Notes: generated by a model from the letters alone, not told the origin. A stretch of 64,000 nt of DNA from Sphingopyxis sp. MWB1 (GCF_000763945.1 NZ_JQFJ01000002.1:1612001-1676000); one strand, 5' to 3'; positions 1 to 8,386 are shown, numbered from the stretch's first letter. Numbers and translations: made by a program.

Positions 1-432
1 CGCCTGTACCAGCACCCCTTTTTCATAGCGCAGCGAACAGGACAGCCCATCGATCTTGTCTTCGGCGGTGAGTGCGACCGTTTCGCTGTCGCCAAGGTGG
101 AGGAAGCGCCGCACCCGCGCGGCAAATTCCTCTATGTCTGTGTCCGAAAAACCATTGTCGAGGCTCATCATCCGCGGGGCATGGCTGACCTTGGCGAGCG
201 GTGATCCCTCGACGGCGGAGCCGACCAGCCGGTTGGGACTGTCAGCGCGGACGAGGTGCGGAAATGCCGCTTCGATCGCATTGTTGCGCTGAACCAGCGC
301 GTCGAAATCGGCGTCCGAAATCTCCGGATCGTCATCGGCGTGATAGCGCTGGTTATGATGGCGGATGCTTTTGGCCAGCCGCATCAATTCATTGGCGGCC
401 TCAGCTTCCGACAGCGATTCAATATCGGTCAT
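1..432 (-). CDS. ligA: NAD-dependent DNA ligase, N-terminal part (runs off the window)
   Basis: This is the first 144 codons of the NAD+-dependent DNA ligase that seals nicks in replication and repair. The protein begins MTDIESLSEAEAANEL and shows the N-terminal NMN-binding region (HHNQRYH, DPEISDADFDAL) followed by the adenylation motif KIDG, whose lysine, near residue 126, takes the AMP. E. coli LigA has its lysine at 115, so the spacing fits. The start codon overlaps the stop of the upstream monooxygenase-like gene by 4 bases (ATGA), which implies coupled translation. The gene is cut by the window edge, so the OB, zinc, HhH and BRCT domains cannot be judged. The family call is firm. Confidence 0.95.
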   Translation of the reverse strand, partial: MTDIESLSEAEAANELMRLAKSIRHHNQRYHADDDPEISDADFDALVQRNNAIEAAFPHLVRADSPNRLVGSAVEGSPLAKVSHAPRMMSLDNGFSDTDIEEFAARVRRFLHLGDSETVALTAEDKIDGLSCSLRYEKGVLVQA

Positions 433-737
433 GCGCCGCCCTTGGCCACGGGCGTAAATTCAGCGCGCGTACCGAAACCGGCGATCAGCGGACGCCCCTT
501 GGCAATGGCCGCCTGCACCGCGGGAAGCTGAAGCGAGGCGGCATGTGCCTCCTTCGACACCCAGGTTTCCACGATCCACAGCGCGTCCGGATCGGCGGCA
601 TCTTCGCCGACCAGATAGCTGAGATTGCCGGGCATATCGCCGGTTCCTTCGGTGAGGATTGCGGCAAGCGCGGCGCGCTGACCCGGCTTGGCCATCATCT
701 GGCCGAGCAGGCCATAGGTTGCGGTGCCATCTTCCAT
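429..737 (-). CDS. Antibiotic-biosynthesis-monooxygenase (ABM) fold small protein
   Basis: This is a predicted 102-residue ABM-fold protein. Such dimeric alpha/beta-barrel proteins include quinol monooxygenases and haem-degrading enzymes, but the substrate here is unknown. Visible family features are the N-terminal strand (YGLLGQMMAKPGQR), the mid strand (ALWIVETWVSKEAH) and the helix SLQLPAVQAAI. I chose the ATG at 737 because GGGAGAGG lies just upstream. A longer reading from 827 overlaps the preceding GNAT stop by ATGA and would add a hydrophobic, signal-like leader (MGRRHHLAGLAAVAAALL), so an exported form cannot be excluded. The stop overlaps the ligA start. Confidence 0.75.
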   Translation of the reverse strand: MEDGTATYGLLGQMMAKPGQRAALAAILTEGTGDMPGNLSYLVGEDAADPDALWIVETWVSKEAHAASLQLPAVQAAIAKGRPLIAGFGTRAEFTPVAKGGA

Positions 738-823
738 CTGCCTCTCCCATGCTTGCAAGCGACCGGGCGGTAACAAGGCTGCTGCAACCGCAGCAAGTCC
801 GGCCAAATGATGCCGCCGTCCCA

Positions 824-1507
824 TCATCGCGCGACTGCCAGAAGGTGGATGTCGCAGCGCCTGGCAAAGCCCAGCGATTCATACAGGCCGATTGCCCCGG
901 CATTGTCGGCATAGCTGTGCAGAAAGGGCCGGTCGCCCCGCAGCGCCATTTCGCGCATGACATGGGCGATCAGTGCGCGGGCAAAGCCCCGCCCCCGGCA
1001 ATCGGCCCATGTCGCGACCCCGCTGACTTCCGCCATGCCCGGCATCAACATGCGCTGCCCCGCCATGGCGAGGAGGCGCCCCTGTTCGACGATGCCGTAA
1101 AAGGGACCATAGAAGCGTGTCTTGCTGCCCCAGGGACCGGGGCGCGCATGATCGGCGAGCGCCGCCATATCATCGGCATGGTCCTCGCCGAGCGGGATGA
1201 TCGGCGGATCGCCGGGGCGCGGCGCAGGCGGCGGCCCTTCGGCCACCATCTGGGCGAGCGTGGCGCGTTTCACTTCGCGCACCCCCGGCGGGAGCGGCGG
1301 CGGGCTGCGTTCGACAATCCAAAGTTCGCCCGCCTCCGGGACCAAGCCGGCGAGCGCCGCCTGCGCCGCCGCGCCCTCGTCAGCAGCGGCACCAAAAGGG
1401 CCATAGCCCGGATCAATCCGCCGCGCACGCGCATCCCCCTCCGCCAGATGCGCCTGCCGCCCGCAGAGCATCGACCAGACGGGGCGGTCGAGGGGGTGAG
1501 AAAACAT
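824..1507 (-). CDS. GNAT-family N-acetyltransferase (FR47-like)
   Basis: This is a 227-residue protein with a C-terminal GNAT domain. The acetyl-CoA loop region is visible as ATWADCRGRGFARALIAH, followed by the last helix DNAGAIGLYESLGF, typical of FR47-like acetyltransferases. The N-terminal half (about residues 1-110) is less conserved and probably forms a second, degenerate GNAT lobe. The substrate cannot be predicted. The start at 1507 is set by GGGAGGG immediately upstream; the open frame extends further but has no ribosome site. It lies 10 bases after the 2OG oxygenase gene and so probably belongs to the recN-to-ligA transcription unit. Confidence 0.85.
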   Translation of the reverse strand: MFSHPLDRPVWSMLCGRQAHLAEGDARARRIDPGYGPFGAAADEGAAAQAALAGLVPEAGELWIVERSPPPLPPGVREVKRATLAQMVAEGPPPAPRPGDPPIIPLGEDHADDMAALADHARPGPWGSKTRFYGPFYGIVEQGRLLAMAGQRMLMPGMAEVSGVATWADCRGRGFARALIAHVMREMALRGDRPFLHSYADNAGAIGLYESLGFARRCDIHLLAVAR

Positions 1508-1517
1508 CAAACCCTCC

Positions 1518-2171
1518 CTATCCCAGCGCAATCGCCGAAACTGGAGGAATAGTCTGCCCTTCAAAAGCTTGGTCAGAATATTTCCCCTTTGCATCGACCC
1601 AATGCAAAAAGAGATGTGCAGACCAGCGATTGGGGTTCGGAGTGATTCGTCCGTGCAAACGGTGTACGCCTTGATATAAAACCGCATCGCCTGACCGCAT
1701 GGGAAGCGACGCGTAAGCCTCTTCGCCAAAATTCTCATCAGCGCGCTCGCGAGGGGTCGTTATATATTCAGACCCTACTTCCAGAGACCAAGGCCGATCA
1801 TCACTTGTTGCAAGCAGCAAAGACAAGCTATGTTCGCACGCATAGCGATCCGAATGTACCCGGCATATGTCCCCGGCGCGATATATGCGGAAATAACAAT
1901 AAGTGGGACGAAGGTCTTGCCCCGTCAACGCTGAAATCGCGGGCGTCATTCCCCACAAAAAAGAGAGCATGGGCATATAGTGCATCCCATATAGCTCCAC
2001 GGCTTCGGTCTTGAGCAGCGCCGATCCGCGCTTCAGCCTATCCAGTGATACTCCGCCGCGGTCGAGATCGGATTTTAATGTGGCCAGAAATGCATGTGTC
2101 ACATCACTGGGCAAAAATGTCGGCAAATGAAGATAGCCTTGCTCTTCATACATATCCGCCTGATTAGTCAC
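1518..2171 (-). CDS. Fe(II)/2-oxoglutarate-dependent oxygenase-like protein (prolyl-4-hydroxylase type)
   Basis: This 217-residue protein has the double-stranded beta-helix iron-binding layout: HSD (the HxD pair) in ICRVHSDRYACEHS and a distal His in YQGVHRLHGRI, followed by an Arg that could bind 2-oxoglutarate. The likely chemistry is hydroxylation of an unknown substrate. The gene start overlaps the recN stop by 4 bases, so it is co-translated with recN. Its base composition looks noticeably more AT-rich than its neighbours, with more AAA, TTT and ATA codons, which suggests recent acquisition into the recN unit. The specific substrate is unknown. Confidence 0.7.
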   Translation of the reverse strand: MTNQADMYEEQGYLHLPTFLPSDVTHAFLATLKSDLDRGGVSLDRLKRGSALLKTEAVELYGMHYMPMLSFLWGMTPAISALTGQDLRPTYCYFRIYRAGDICRVHSDRYACEHSLSLLLATSDDRPWSLEVGSEYITTPRERADENFGEEAYASLPMRSGDAVLYQGVHRLHGRITPNPNRWSAHLFLHWVDAKGKYSDQAFEGQTIPPVSAIALG

Positions 2172-3835
2172 ACCGCCTCCATTAGTCTGTCCGCCTGCGC
2201 GCGGGCTTCGGCTGTCACTTCGGCGCCGGAGAGCATGCGGGCGATTTCCTCGCGCCGTGCGGCCGCGTCCAGCGCGCGCACGCTGGTGCGGGTGACGACG
2301 CCTTCGCTCGATTTGGCGATGAGGAAATGCGCGCCGCCCTTTGCCGCCACCTGCGGGCTGTGCGTCACGGCGAGCAATTGCTTGCCCGCCGAGGCGAGCC
2401 GCGCGAGCCGTTCGCCGATCGCGCTGGCCACCGCGCCGCCCACGCCGCGGTCAATCTCGTCAAAGATGATCGTGTCCGCGCCGCCTTCCTCTGCCAGCGC
2501 CACTTTGAGCGCGAGGATGAAGCGCGACAGCTCGCCGCCGCTCGCGATTTTGGCGAGTGGGGCAAAGGGCGCGCCGGGATTGGTGGCGATAAGAAATTCG
2601 ACCCGGTCCATACCCTCCGCGCCCCAGCGCTCGGCCGGCAGGGGTTCAACCAGCGTCTGGAACCGCGCGGCGTCGAGTTTCAGCGGCGCCAATTCCCCCG
2701 CCACGGCGGCATCGAGGCGCGCGGCGGCTTTCTTGCGCTGATCCGACAGGGCGATCGCGGCATGGGTATAGGCGGCGGCGGTGTCGCGCACCGCGCTTTC
2801 CAGCCGGGCAATCCCGGCGCCCCCGCCCATGATGCTGTCGAGCCGCTGGGCGAGATTGTCCGCCAGCGCGGGTAATTCATCCGGCTGGCAGCCATGTTTG
2901 CGGGCCAGCGCGCGTAGTTCGAAGAGGCGCGCTTCGGTCGCCTCCAGCCGTTCGGGGTCATATTCCATCGCCCGCGCGGCCTCGACCAGCTTGGTTTCGG
3001 CGTCATCGGCGTCGATGATCGCCCGGTCGAGGCTGGCCAGCGCCTCGGCCAGCAGCGGATGATCCCCGGCCAGCCGGTCGAGCCGCCGCGCCGCGCCGCG
3101 CAGCAACGCGGGGCCGCTGTCGCTGCCCTCAAACGCCGTCATGATGGCGGCGAGATCGCCCGCGATGCGCTCCCCCTTTTGCATCGCCGCGCGCGCTTCG
3201 GCGAGTTCCGCTTCCTCATCGGGCTGGGGGTTCAGCGCCTGCAATTCGGCGACACAATGTTCGAGCCATTCGCGGTCGCGCTCGGCGGCATCGAGCGCGG
3301 CGCGGGCCGCTGCAAGCTGCTCCTCTGCCGCGCGCCATGCAGCGTGCGCCTCCGCCACCGCGCGCGTGTCGGCGCGGGCATAGGCGTCGAGCAAGGCGCG
3401 GTGCCCTGCGGGAGCAAGCAGCCCCCGGTCATCATGCTGTCCGTGAATTTCGACGAGGTGCGGGCCGATTTCGCGCAGCAGCGCCGCCGAGCAGGGCTGG
3501 TCGTTCAAAAAGGCGCGGCTGCCGCCATCGGCCTTGACCGTGCGGCGGATGAGCAAGGGCTCGCCCGCCTCCATCGCGATATCATTGTCCGCCAGAAGCG
3601 CAGCCAGCGGGGTGTCGGCAGCAGGCGGCGCAAAGCTTGCCACCACCTGCGCGCGGTCGGCGCCCTGCCGTACAAGGCCGGTATCGGCGCGCGCGCCCAG
3701 AACCAGCCCCAGTGCGTCGAGCAGGATCGACTTGCCTGCCCCGGTTTCGCCCGTGAGCACGCCCAGCCCTGCCTCGAAATCGAGGTCGAGCCGTTCGATC
3801 AGAACGATATTCGCAATAGACAAAGCGGTCAGCAC
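2168..3835 (-). CDS. recN: DNA repair protein RecN
   Basis: RecN is an SMC-like ATPase that acts early in double-strand break repair. The 555-residue protein has the Walker A motif GETGAGKS at residues 29-36 and a long Ala/Glu/Arg-rich coiled coil in the middle (about 160-370). The ABC signature region SGGELSRFILALK and Walker B TIIFDEIDRGVGG lie near residues 440-480, followed by the His switch VTHSPQVAAKG. Length and domain order are normal for RecN. It follows bamD by 32 bases, an arrangement common in alphaproteobacteria, and overlaps the downstream oxygenase by 4 bases. Confidence 0.97.
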   Translation of the reverse strand: MLTALSIANIVLIERLDLDFEAGLGVLTGETGAGKSILLDALGLVLGARADTGLVRQGADRAQVVASFAPPAADTPLAALLADNDIAMEAGEPLLIRRTVKADGGSRAFLNDQPCSAALLREIGPHLVEIHGQHDDRGLLAPAGHRALLDAYARADTRAVAEAHAAWRAAEEQLAAARAALDAAERDREWLEHCVAELQALNPQPDEEAELAEARAAMQKGERIAGDLAAIMTAFEGSDSGPALLRGAARRLDRLAGDHPLLAEALASLDRAIIDADDAETKLVEAARAMEYDPERLEATEARLFELRALARKHGCQPDELPALADNLAQRLDSIMGGGAGIARLESAVRDTAAAYTHAAIALSDQRKKAAARLDAAVAGELAPLKLDAARFQTLVEPLPAERWGAEGMDRVEFLIATNPGAPFAPLAKIASGGELSRFILALKVALAEEGGADTIIFDEIDRGVGGAVASAIGERLARLASAGKQLLAVTHSPQVAAKGGAHFLIAKSSEGVVTRTSVRALDAAARREEIARMLSGAEVTAEARAQADRLMEAV

Positions 3836-3867
3836 AAGCAGCCCTTACCGCAGAACAAAGCAGGAAT

Positions 3868-4662
3868 CTACGCGTCGGGTGCGTAGCGCTGCATCAATTT
3901 ATAGGCGCGCTCATACCATTCATTGCCGGGATAATTTGCCCCGAGCACAGCAGCCGACTTTTTCGCTTCTTCCGGAATGCCCAGCGCCAGATAGGATTCG
4001 GTGAGGCGATAAAGCGCCTCGGGCGTGTGGCTGGTCGTCTGGAATTTGTCGACAACTTCGCGGAAGCGAATCGACGCGGCAAGCCAGTTGGAACTGCGCT
4101 GGTAAAAGCGGCCGATTTCCATTTCCTTGCCCGCCAGATGGTCCTCCACCAGATCGAGCTTCAACCGCGCGTCGGCGGCATAGCGGCTGTCGGGATAGCG
4201 GCGGATCACTTCACCCAGCGCGGCCTTGGCCTGTTCGGTGATTTTCTGGTCGCGCGTCACATCGCTGATCTGCTCATAATAGCTGAGGCCGATCAGATAA
4301 AAAGCATAGGGCGCGTCCTTATTCCCCGGATGAATGGCGAGGAAGCGCTGCGCGGCTTCGATCGCGGGGGTATATTCGCGGTCCATATAATAGCTGAACG
4401 CGCTCATCAGCTGCGCGCGGCGTGCCCAGGGCGAATAGGGGTGCTGGCGCTCCACCTCGTCGAACAAGGCGGCGGCAATTCGATATTGCTGGCGGTCGAG
4501 CCGGTCCTGTGCCGCGCGGTACAAGGTATTGACGTCGCGCGCGACATAGCTGGTGTCCTTCTTGACCCCGGCCCCTCCCCCGCAGGCCGCAAGCAAGGGC
4601 GTGATGACGAGGGCGGCGGCGAGCATGCGCGTCGTGGCGCGCGAAGAAGGACGCTGAGTCAT
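3868..4662 (-). CDS. bamD: Outer membrane assembly lipoprotein BamD
   Basis: BamD is the essential lipoprotein of the BAM complex that folds beta-barrel proteins into the outer membrane. The 264-residue product has a lipoprotein signal (MTQRP to LLAAC, lipobox Cys at residue 26) followed by TPR repeats, visible in LYRAAQDRLDRQQY, EVERQHPYSPWARRAQ and YPDSRYAADARLKL. The length is typical for alphaproteobacterial BamD (ComL). It precedes recN in the same direction. Confidence 0.95.
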   Translation of the reverse strand: MTQRPSSRATTRMLAAALVITPLLAACGGGAGVKKDTSYVARDVNTLYRAAQDRLDRQQYRIAAALFDEVERQHPYSPWARRAQLMSAFSYYMDREYTPAIEAAQRFLAIHPGNKDAPYAFYLIGLSYYEQISDVTRDQKITEQAKAALGEVIRRYPDSRYAADARLKLDLVEDHLAGKEMEIGRFYQRSSNWLAASIRFREVVDKFQTTSHTPEALYRLTESYLALGIPEEAKKSAAVLGANYPGNEWYERAYKLMQRYAPDA

Positions 4663-4730
4663 GCGCGCGGTATAGCCACAGCGCGGATGAACGCAAAATA
4701 AATGATGGCCTCTTGCTGCGAGCGCATATT

Positions 4731-5429
4731 TTATTCGGATGAAGCAGGAGCGGGGGCCGACCCCGCCCCCTCTTGCGCCTTTACCACGCAGCCGGGAAGC
4801 GGGTCAGCGGGCGCGGGCACACGGCCGGCGGTCTTGATCGTCACCATCGGATCGAGAATCTGCCCGCGCATCACCCCGTCGCCCGCGGTTGGCGAAACCG
4901 GCGCGTTGAAAATAGCCTCGGCCACATCAGCGCCCGCGACAATTTCACCAAAGACAGCGAAGCCGTGGCCATCGCCGCCCGGTGCGTCAGCATCAAAGCC
5001 CTTTATGTCCGAAAGGAGCAGGAAGAAATCGCTGGAGGCATCTCCGGGGTTGAGCCGCGCCATCGACAGCGCGCCCTTGCAATTGGTGAGGCCGGTCTTG
5101 GTCGTCGGCTCATGCGCAATGGGCGGGAAGTTCCGCCGCGCATCGCCGCGATTGCCTGCCTGAACGAGCTGGTTTGCCGGACCCCAATTGCGCGTCGAGC
5201 GATAAAATTGGAACCCCTCCATCCTTTTGGCATCGACATAGCGCAGGAAATTGGCGGCGGTGACCGGCGCGCGCTTGTCCTCGATTCGCACAATGATCGT
5301 GCCAAGGTCGGTATCAAGCGCGACATGCGGGCGGTCTTCGGAGACCGGCGCCGAAGGGATGGGATCGGGCGCCGCTTTCGCGGCTTCGGGCTGCAACAGC
5401 AAAAGAGCGGCAAGCGAGAGGGTCAGCAT
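4731..5429 (-). CDS. Exported cyclophilin-type peptidyl-prolyl isomerase
   Basis: This is a predicted periplasmic PPIase of 232 residues that would speed proline isomerisation during folding of envelope proteins. A signal peptide (MLTLSLAALLLLQPEAAKA) precedes a cyclophilin domain: DLGTIIVRIEDKRAPVTAANFLRYVD, FYRSTRNWGPANQLVQAG, KGALSMARLNPGDASSDFFLLL and DGHGFAVFGEIVAGADVAEAI. The catalytic arginine of canonical cyclophilins (FHR) appears as the FYRS position. The C-terminal 30 residues are an Ala/Pro-rich tail. It is transcribed toward bamD and is probably a single-gene unit or the head of the bamD-recN unit. Confidence 0.88.
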   Translation of the reverse strand: MLTLSLAALLLLQPEAAKAAPDPIPSAPVSEDRPHVALDTDLGTIIVRIEDKRAPVTAANFLRYVDAKRMEGFQFYRSTRNWGPANQLVQAGNRGDARRNFPPIAHEPTTKTGLTNCKGALSMARLNPGDASSDFFLLLSDIKGFDADAPGGDGHGFAVFGEIVAGADVAEAIFNAPVSPTAGDGVMRGQILDPMVTIKTAGRVPAPADPLPGCVVKAQEGAGSAPAPASSE

Positions 5430-5519
5430 TGGCCCAGCATAAGCGACAAAAATTCCCGTGACGAGCCTCTTGTCGCCCTGGGCAAAAAGTTGCGCGCGAA
5501 GCCGGTGCAGCAGATATTA

Positions 5520-5570
5520 AACCGATTGGTTGACAATTAAGGCCGCGCCTGATTATTTAACCACATGGTT
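5520..5570 (+). promoter_or_regulatory. Probable leaderless promoter with two AACC-N4-GGTT operators for the ArsR-type gene
   Basis: A good -35 (TTGACA, 5530-5535) is followed after 18 bases by TATTTA (5554-5559), so transcription would begin at or near the ATG at 5565, giving a leaderless mRNA. Two copies of the inverted repeat AACC-N4-GGTT lie at 5520-5531 and 5559-5570. The first touches the -35 box and the second spans the start codon. Their centres are 39 bases apart, close to four helical turns. This layout fits autorepression by the ArsR/SdpR-type protein encoded just downstream. Confidence 0.55.
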
Positions 5571-5954
5571 GAACATGATTCGCAACATCTCGACACAATT
5601 TTTCACGCACTGGGCGACGCGACGCGCCGGTCCATGCTGGGCGCGCTGGCGGAGCGCGAATGCACCGTCGGCGAACTGGCGGAGCCCTTCGCCATGTCGC
5701 TTGCCGCCGCTTCCAAACATATCAAGATGCTGGAAAAGGCCGGGCTGGTCCGGCGCGAGGTGCGCGGGCGCACGCATTTTTGCAGCCTTGATCCCGCCCC
5801 GCTGATGCGCGCCGATCAATGGCTGGCCATGTATCGCCGCTATTGGAGCGACCGCCTCGACACGCTGGAGGCGTTGCTGCGCGCAGCGGGCGGTCCCCCG
5901 TCCACGCCCCCTACCCCCTCCCCAAAGAAGAAGAAGGAGAATGACGATGAATGA
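5565..5954 (+). CDS. ArsR/SdpR-family winged-helix transcriptional regulator
   Basis: This is a 129-residue DNA-binding regulator. The helix-turn-helix region is clear: IFHALGDATRRSMLGALAE, the recognition segment MSLAAASKHIKMLEKAGLV and the wing RREVRGRTHFCSLD. No metal-binding CXC motif of the arsenic type is seen, so it belongs to the SdpR-like subgroup that usually controls an adjacent SRPBCC gene. That is exactly the arrangement here, with the next gene overlapping by 8 bases. The C-terminal tail is Pro/Lys-rich. There is no ribosome-binding site before the ATG, in line with leaderless expression. Confidence 0.9.
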   Translation: MVEHDSQHLDTIFHALGDATRRSMLGALAERECTVGELAEPFAMSLAAASKHIKMLEKAGLVRREVRGRTHFCSLDPAPLMRADQWLAMYRRYWSDRLDTLEALLRAAGGPPSTPPTPSPKKKKENDDE

Positions 5955-6486
5955 TGTTATTGCCGCCGATGATTTCGGCGTCCTGACCGAAGCTGCCACG
6001 CTGACCATATCGCGGCTTTTGCCGGGGTCGGCCCAGCATATCTGGTCCTATCTGGTCGACAGCGACCGCCGCCGCCAATGGCTCGCGGCAGGCGCGATGG
6101 AGGAAAAGGCCGGAGCGTCGGTGGACTTTGTCTGGCGCAACGACGAACTGATGGACGATCCCGGTCCCCGGCCTGACAGCGTCGGCGAGGAGAATCGCAT
6201 GACCTGCGAGATCCTTGTCATCGAGCCGCCCCACCGGCTGCAGATCAGCTGGGGCAGCACCGGCGGGGTGACCTTCACGCTGGAAGAACGCGGTGCCGAC
6301 ACGCTGCTGACCATCACCCATCACCGGGTCATGGAAAGGGGCACGCTGCTCGCCGTCAGCGCAGGCTGGCACACGCATCTCGATGTGCTGGTCGCCAAGC
6401 TCGGCGGCGAAACCCCGCGTCCCTTCTGGCCCGAATGGCAGCGGCTGCGGGCCCTCTATGACGCGCGCTTTGCCGCGGCCGGATAA
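5947..6486 (+). CDS. SRPBCC (AHSA1-like) domain protein
   Basis: This 179-residue protein of the SRPBCC/AHSA1 fold forms a deep hydrophobic ligand pocket. Matching elements are LTISRLLPGSAQHIWSYLVDSDRRRQWL at the N-terminus, VDFVWRNDEL in the middle, and the sheet and last helix GGVTFTLEERGADTLLTITH and GWHTHLDVLVAKL. The ATG at 5947 is preferred over 5941 because GGAG then sits 7 bases away. The ligand is unknown. Co-translation with the ArsR-type gene suggests that this protein and its regulator form a small stress-response or signalling module. Confidence 0.85.
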   Translation: MNDVIAADDFGVLTEAATLTISRLLPGSAQHIWSYLVDSDRRRQWLAAGAMEEKAGASVDFVWRNDELMDDPGPRPDSVGEENRMTCEILVIEPPHRLQISWGSTGGVTFTLEERGADTLLTITHHRVMERGTLLAVSAGWHTHLDVLVAKLGGETPRPFWPEWQRLRALYDARFAAAG

Positions 6487-6492
6487 GGCGTC

Positions 6493-7422
6493 CTATTTGA
6501 TCAGACCAATCTCGCGCAGCCGCTGCTGAAGATAGGCGTCGGCTGTGATCGGCTCGGGATAAAGGTTCGGATGATCGGCATCGATGCAATTGTCGAGCGT
6601 TTCGATGAGATAATCCGACCGGAAATGCAGAAAGAAGGGCATGGAATAGCGCGCAATGCTCGCGCGCCCTTCATCCGGGTTGCGAACGCGGTGGGTGGTC
6701 GACGGCAGGCGGTTATTGGTCAGCCGCTGCAGCATGTCGCCGACATTCACCGCCATCGCGCCCGGCGGCGGCGAGACCGGAAGCCAGCTTCCATCCTTGT
6801 CGAGAATTTCCAGCCCGGCCTCTTCGGCGCCCAGCAGCAGGGTGATGGTGTTGATATCCTCATGCGCTTCGGCGCGAATCCCCTTCGCGGGGGCTTCGAC
6901 CGGCGGATAATGGAGCAGGCGCATCACGCTGTTGCCGTCGCGAATGCTGTCGTCGAAGAAGTCGGGCGCGAGGCCCAGATAGCGCGCGATGCCCGATAGA
7001 AGCCGCGCGCCGACGCGGTCGAATTCGGCGAAGAGCCGCTCAAATGTCGCGCGGAAATTGGCGACTTCGTCCGGCCAGACATTGTTCGGCTGTTGCGCGG
7101 CCAGCGGATGTCCAGCGGGAAGGTCGCGCCCGACATGCCAGAATTCCTTGAGGTCAACCTCGGTCGCGCCCTTGGCGATTTCGGTGCCGAAGGGCGTATA
7201 GCCGCGCGCACCGCCGCCGCCCGCGATATGATAATGCCGCTTGGTTTCTTCGGGCAGGGCGAAAAATTGCCGCGCCTTGTCCCAGGCGTCGTCGATCAGC
7301 GCCGGGTCGATGCCATGATCCTTGATCATCGCAAATCCGAAGCGTTCGAAGGAGCCCCCGAAATCGCGCGCGAAATCCGCGTCCGAAAGCGACAGGGAGA
7401 TGAGGGGAACGGCGGCAGTCAT
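6493..7422 (-). CDS. Isopenicillin-N-synthase-like 2OG-Fe(II) oxygenase
   Basis: This 309-residue protein has the DIOX_N plus 2OG-FeII_Oxy layout. The N-terminal part reads VPLISLSLSDADFARDFGGSFERFGFAMIKDHGI. The core has the iron ligands HED (EAHEDINTITLLLG) and a distal His in LPSTTHRVRNP, where the Arg two residues on would bind 2-oxoglutarate. The likely role is oxidation of a small molecule; despite the family name no beta-lactam pathway is near. The start at 7422 lacks a strong ribosome site, but the conserved N-terminus begins there. It is convergent with the SRPBCC gene, 6 bases away. Confidence 0.88.
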   Translation of the reverse strand: MTAAVPLISLSLSDADFARDFGGSFERFGFAMIKDHGIDPALIDDAWDKARQFFALPEETKRHYHIAGGGGARGYTPFGTEIAKGATEVDLKEFWHVGRDLPAGHPLAAQQPNNVWPDEVANFRATFERLFAEFDRVGARLLSGIARYLGLAPDFFDDSIRDGNSVMRLLHYPPVEAPAKGIRAEAHEDINTITLLLGAEEAGLEILDKDGSWLPVSPPPGAMAVNVGDMLQRLTNNRLPSTTHRVRNPDEGRASIARYSMPFFLHFRSDYLIETLDNCIDADHPNLYPEPITADAYLQQRLREIGLIK

Positions 7423-7553
7423 ATTGTCATCCAGAGCAAGAGAGTAACCCGGCCAGCCCGCGCTGGCCCTGAAAGCGATGTAGGCCCGCCGCCCCCGCGG
7501 CGAAAGGGAAAAAGCCATTTGCCCCGGCGTCCGGCTCGGCTAAGCCTGCCGCC

Positions 7554-7979
7554 ATGAGCAAACAATATTGGCTGATGAAATCCGAACCCGATGTCTATGG
7601 CTGGGACGAACTGATCGCCGAAGGCGTCGGCATGTGGGATGGCGTTCGCAACCACAGCGCCAAGCTGAATATGATGGCGATGAAGGTGGGCGACGAAGCG
7701 CTTTTCTATCACAGCAATATCGGCAAGGAATGCGTCGGCATCATGAAGATTGTCGAGGAAAGCTCCCCCGACCCCACCGCCGAGGAAGGCTCGCCCTGGG
7801 TCATCGTGCGCGTCGCGCCGGTCCGCAAGCTGGACCGTCCGGTGACTTTGAAAGAGATCAAGGCCGATCCCGCACTGGCTGACATGGACCTTATCCGACT
7901 GTCGCGCCTGTCGGTCGGTCGGGTGCGCCCCGAGGAATGGGCGCATATTCTGAAGCTGTCCGAAACCCCGGCAGGCTGA
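7554..7979 (+). CDS. EVE domain protein (PUA-like, THYN1 family)
   Basis: This 141-residue single-domain EVE protein is in the PUA-like superfamily that recognises modified bases in DNA or RNA. Diagnostic segments are YWLMKSEPDVYGWDEL, WDGVRNHSAKLNMMAMKVGDEALFYHSN and CVGIMKIVEESSPDP. Bacterial stand-alone EVE proteins are widespread and have been proposed to sense modified nucleotides or to act with restriction systems. Nothing around it points to a defence role. It stands alone, divergent from the IPNS-like gene and convergent with the PilZ gene. Confidence 0.92.
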   Translation: MSKQYWLMKSEPDVYGWDELIAEGVGMWDGVRNHSAKLNMMAMKVGDEALFYHSNIGKECVGIMKIVEESSPDPTAEEGSPWVIVRVAPVRKLDRPVTLKEIKADPALADMDLIRLSRLSVGRVRPEEWAHILKLSETPAG

Positions 7980-7985
7980 GGGTTA

Positions 7986-8321
7986 TCAGCGCAGTTGCTT
8001 TGCCAGATGCTCGGTCACCGAGGGGTGCAACGGGCTGGAAAATTCACAACCGCAACTTGTCCCGTCAACCCGGCGCACGATGGATTCGCGCATTTCAAGG
8101 CCCGGCAGGTTCACCCACAGCCTGGTTCCCACTTGCGGCGGCGAAAAGGCGAAGAAGCAAAAGCCTGTCGTGGAAATGTCGAACAATTCGACGTCGAAAG
8201 GTTTGCGCCCGGCCTCCCGCAACCGCGCACGCGCGCGCACATCGCTGCGGTCAGCGCGGCGCGCCTCCTTGGCAGGTGTCGCTGGCGAAACGGTGAAATT
8301 GGTGTCGGCGGACACAGGCAT
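7986..8321 (-). CDS. PilZ domain protein (c-di-GMP-binding candidate)
   Basis: This 111-residue protein has a PilZ domain. The arginine-rich segment RSDVRARARLREAGR supplies the RxxxR half of the c-di-GMP site, and DISTTGFCF supplies the (D/N)xSxxG half. Both halves look intact, so ligand binding is plausible. The output is unknown because there is no attached domain. The start at 8321 fits the beginning of homology; the frame remains open upstream without a ribosome site. A second PilZ protein lies at 13766-14200. Confidence 0.85.
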   Translation of the reverse strand: MPVSADTNFTVSPATPAKEARRADRSDVRARARLREAGRKPFDVELFDISTTGFCFFAFSPPQVGTRLWVNLPGLEMRESIVRRVDGTSCGCEFSSPLHPSVTEHLAKQLR

Positions 8322-8386
8322 ACCCCTGTTTTCTGTCTTGTTACGCGACGCTTTTATGCCGCGATTGGTTATCGAGGCATGAAAGA

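Noticed and set aside
7554..7979. EVE protein as part of a restriction or defence island
   Set aside because: Its neighbours are an IPNS-like oxygenase and a PilZ protein; no restriction or methylase gene is near.
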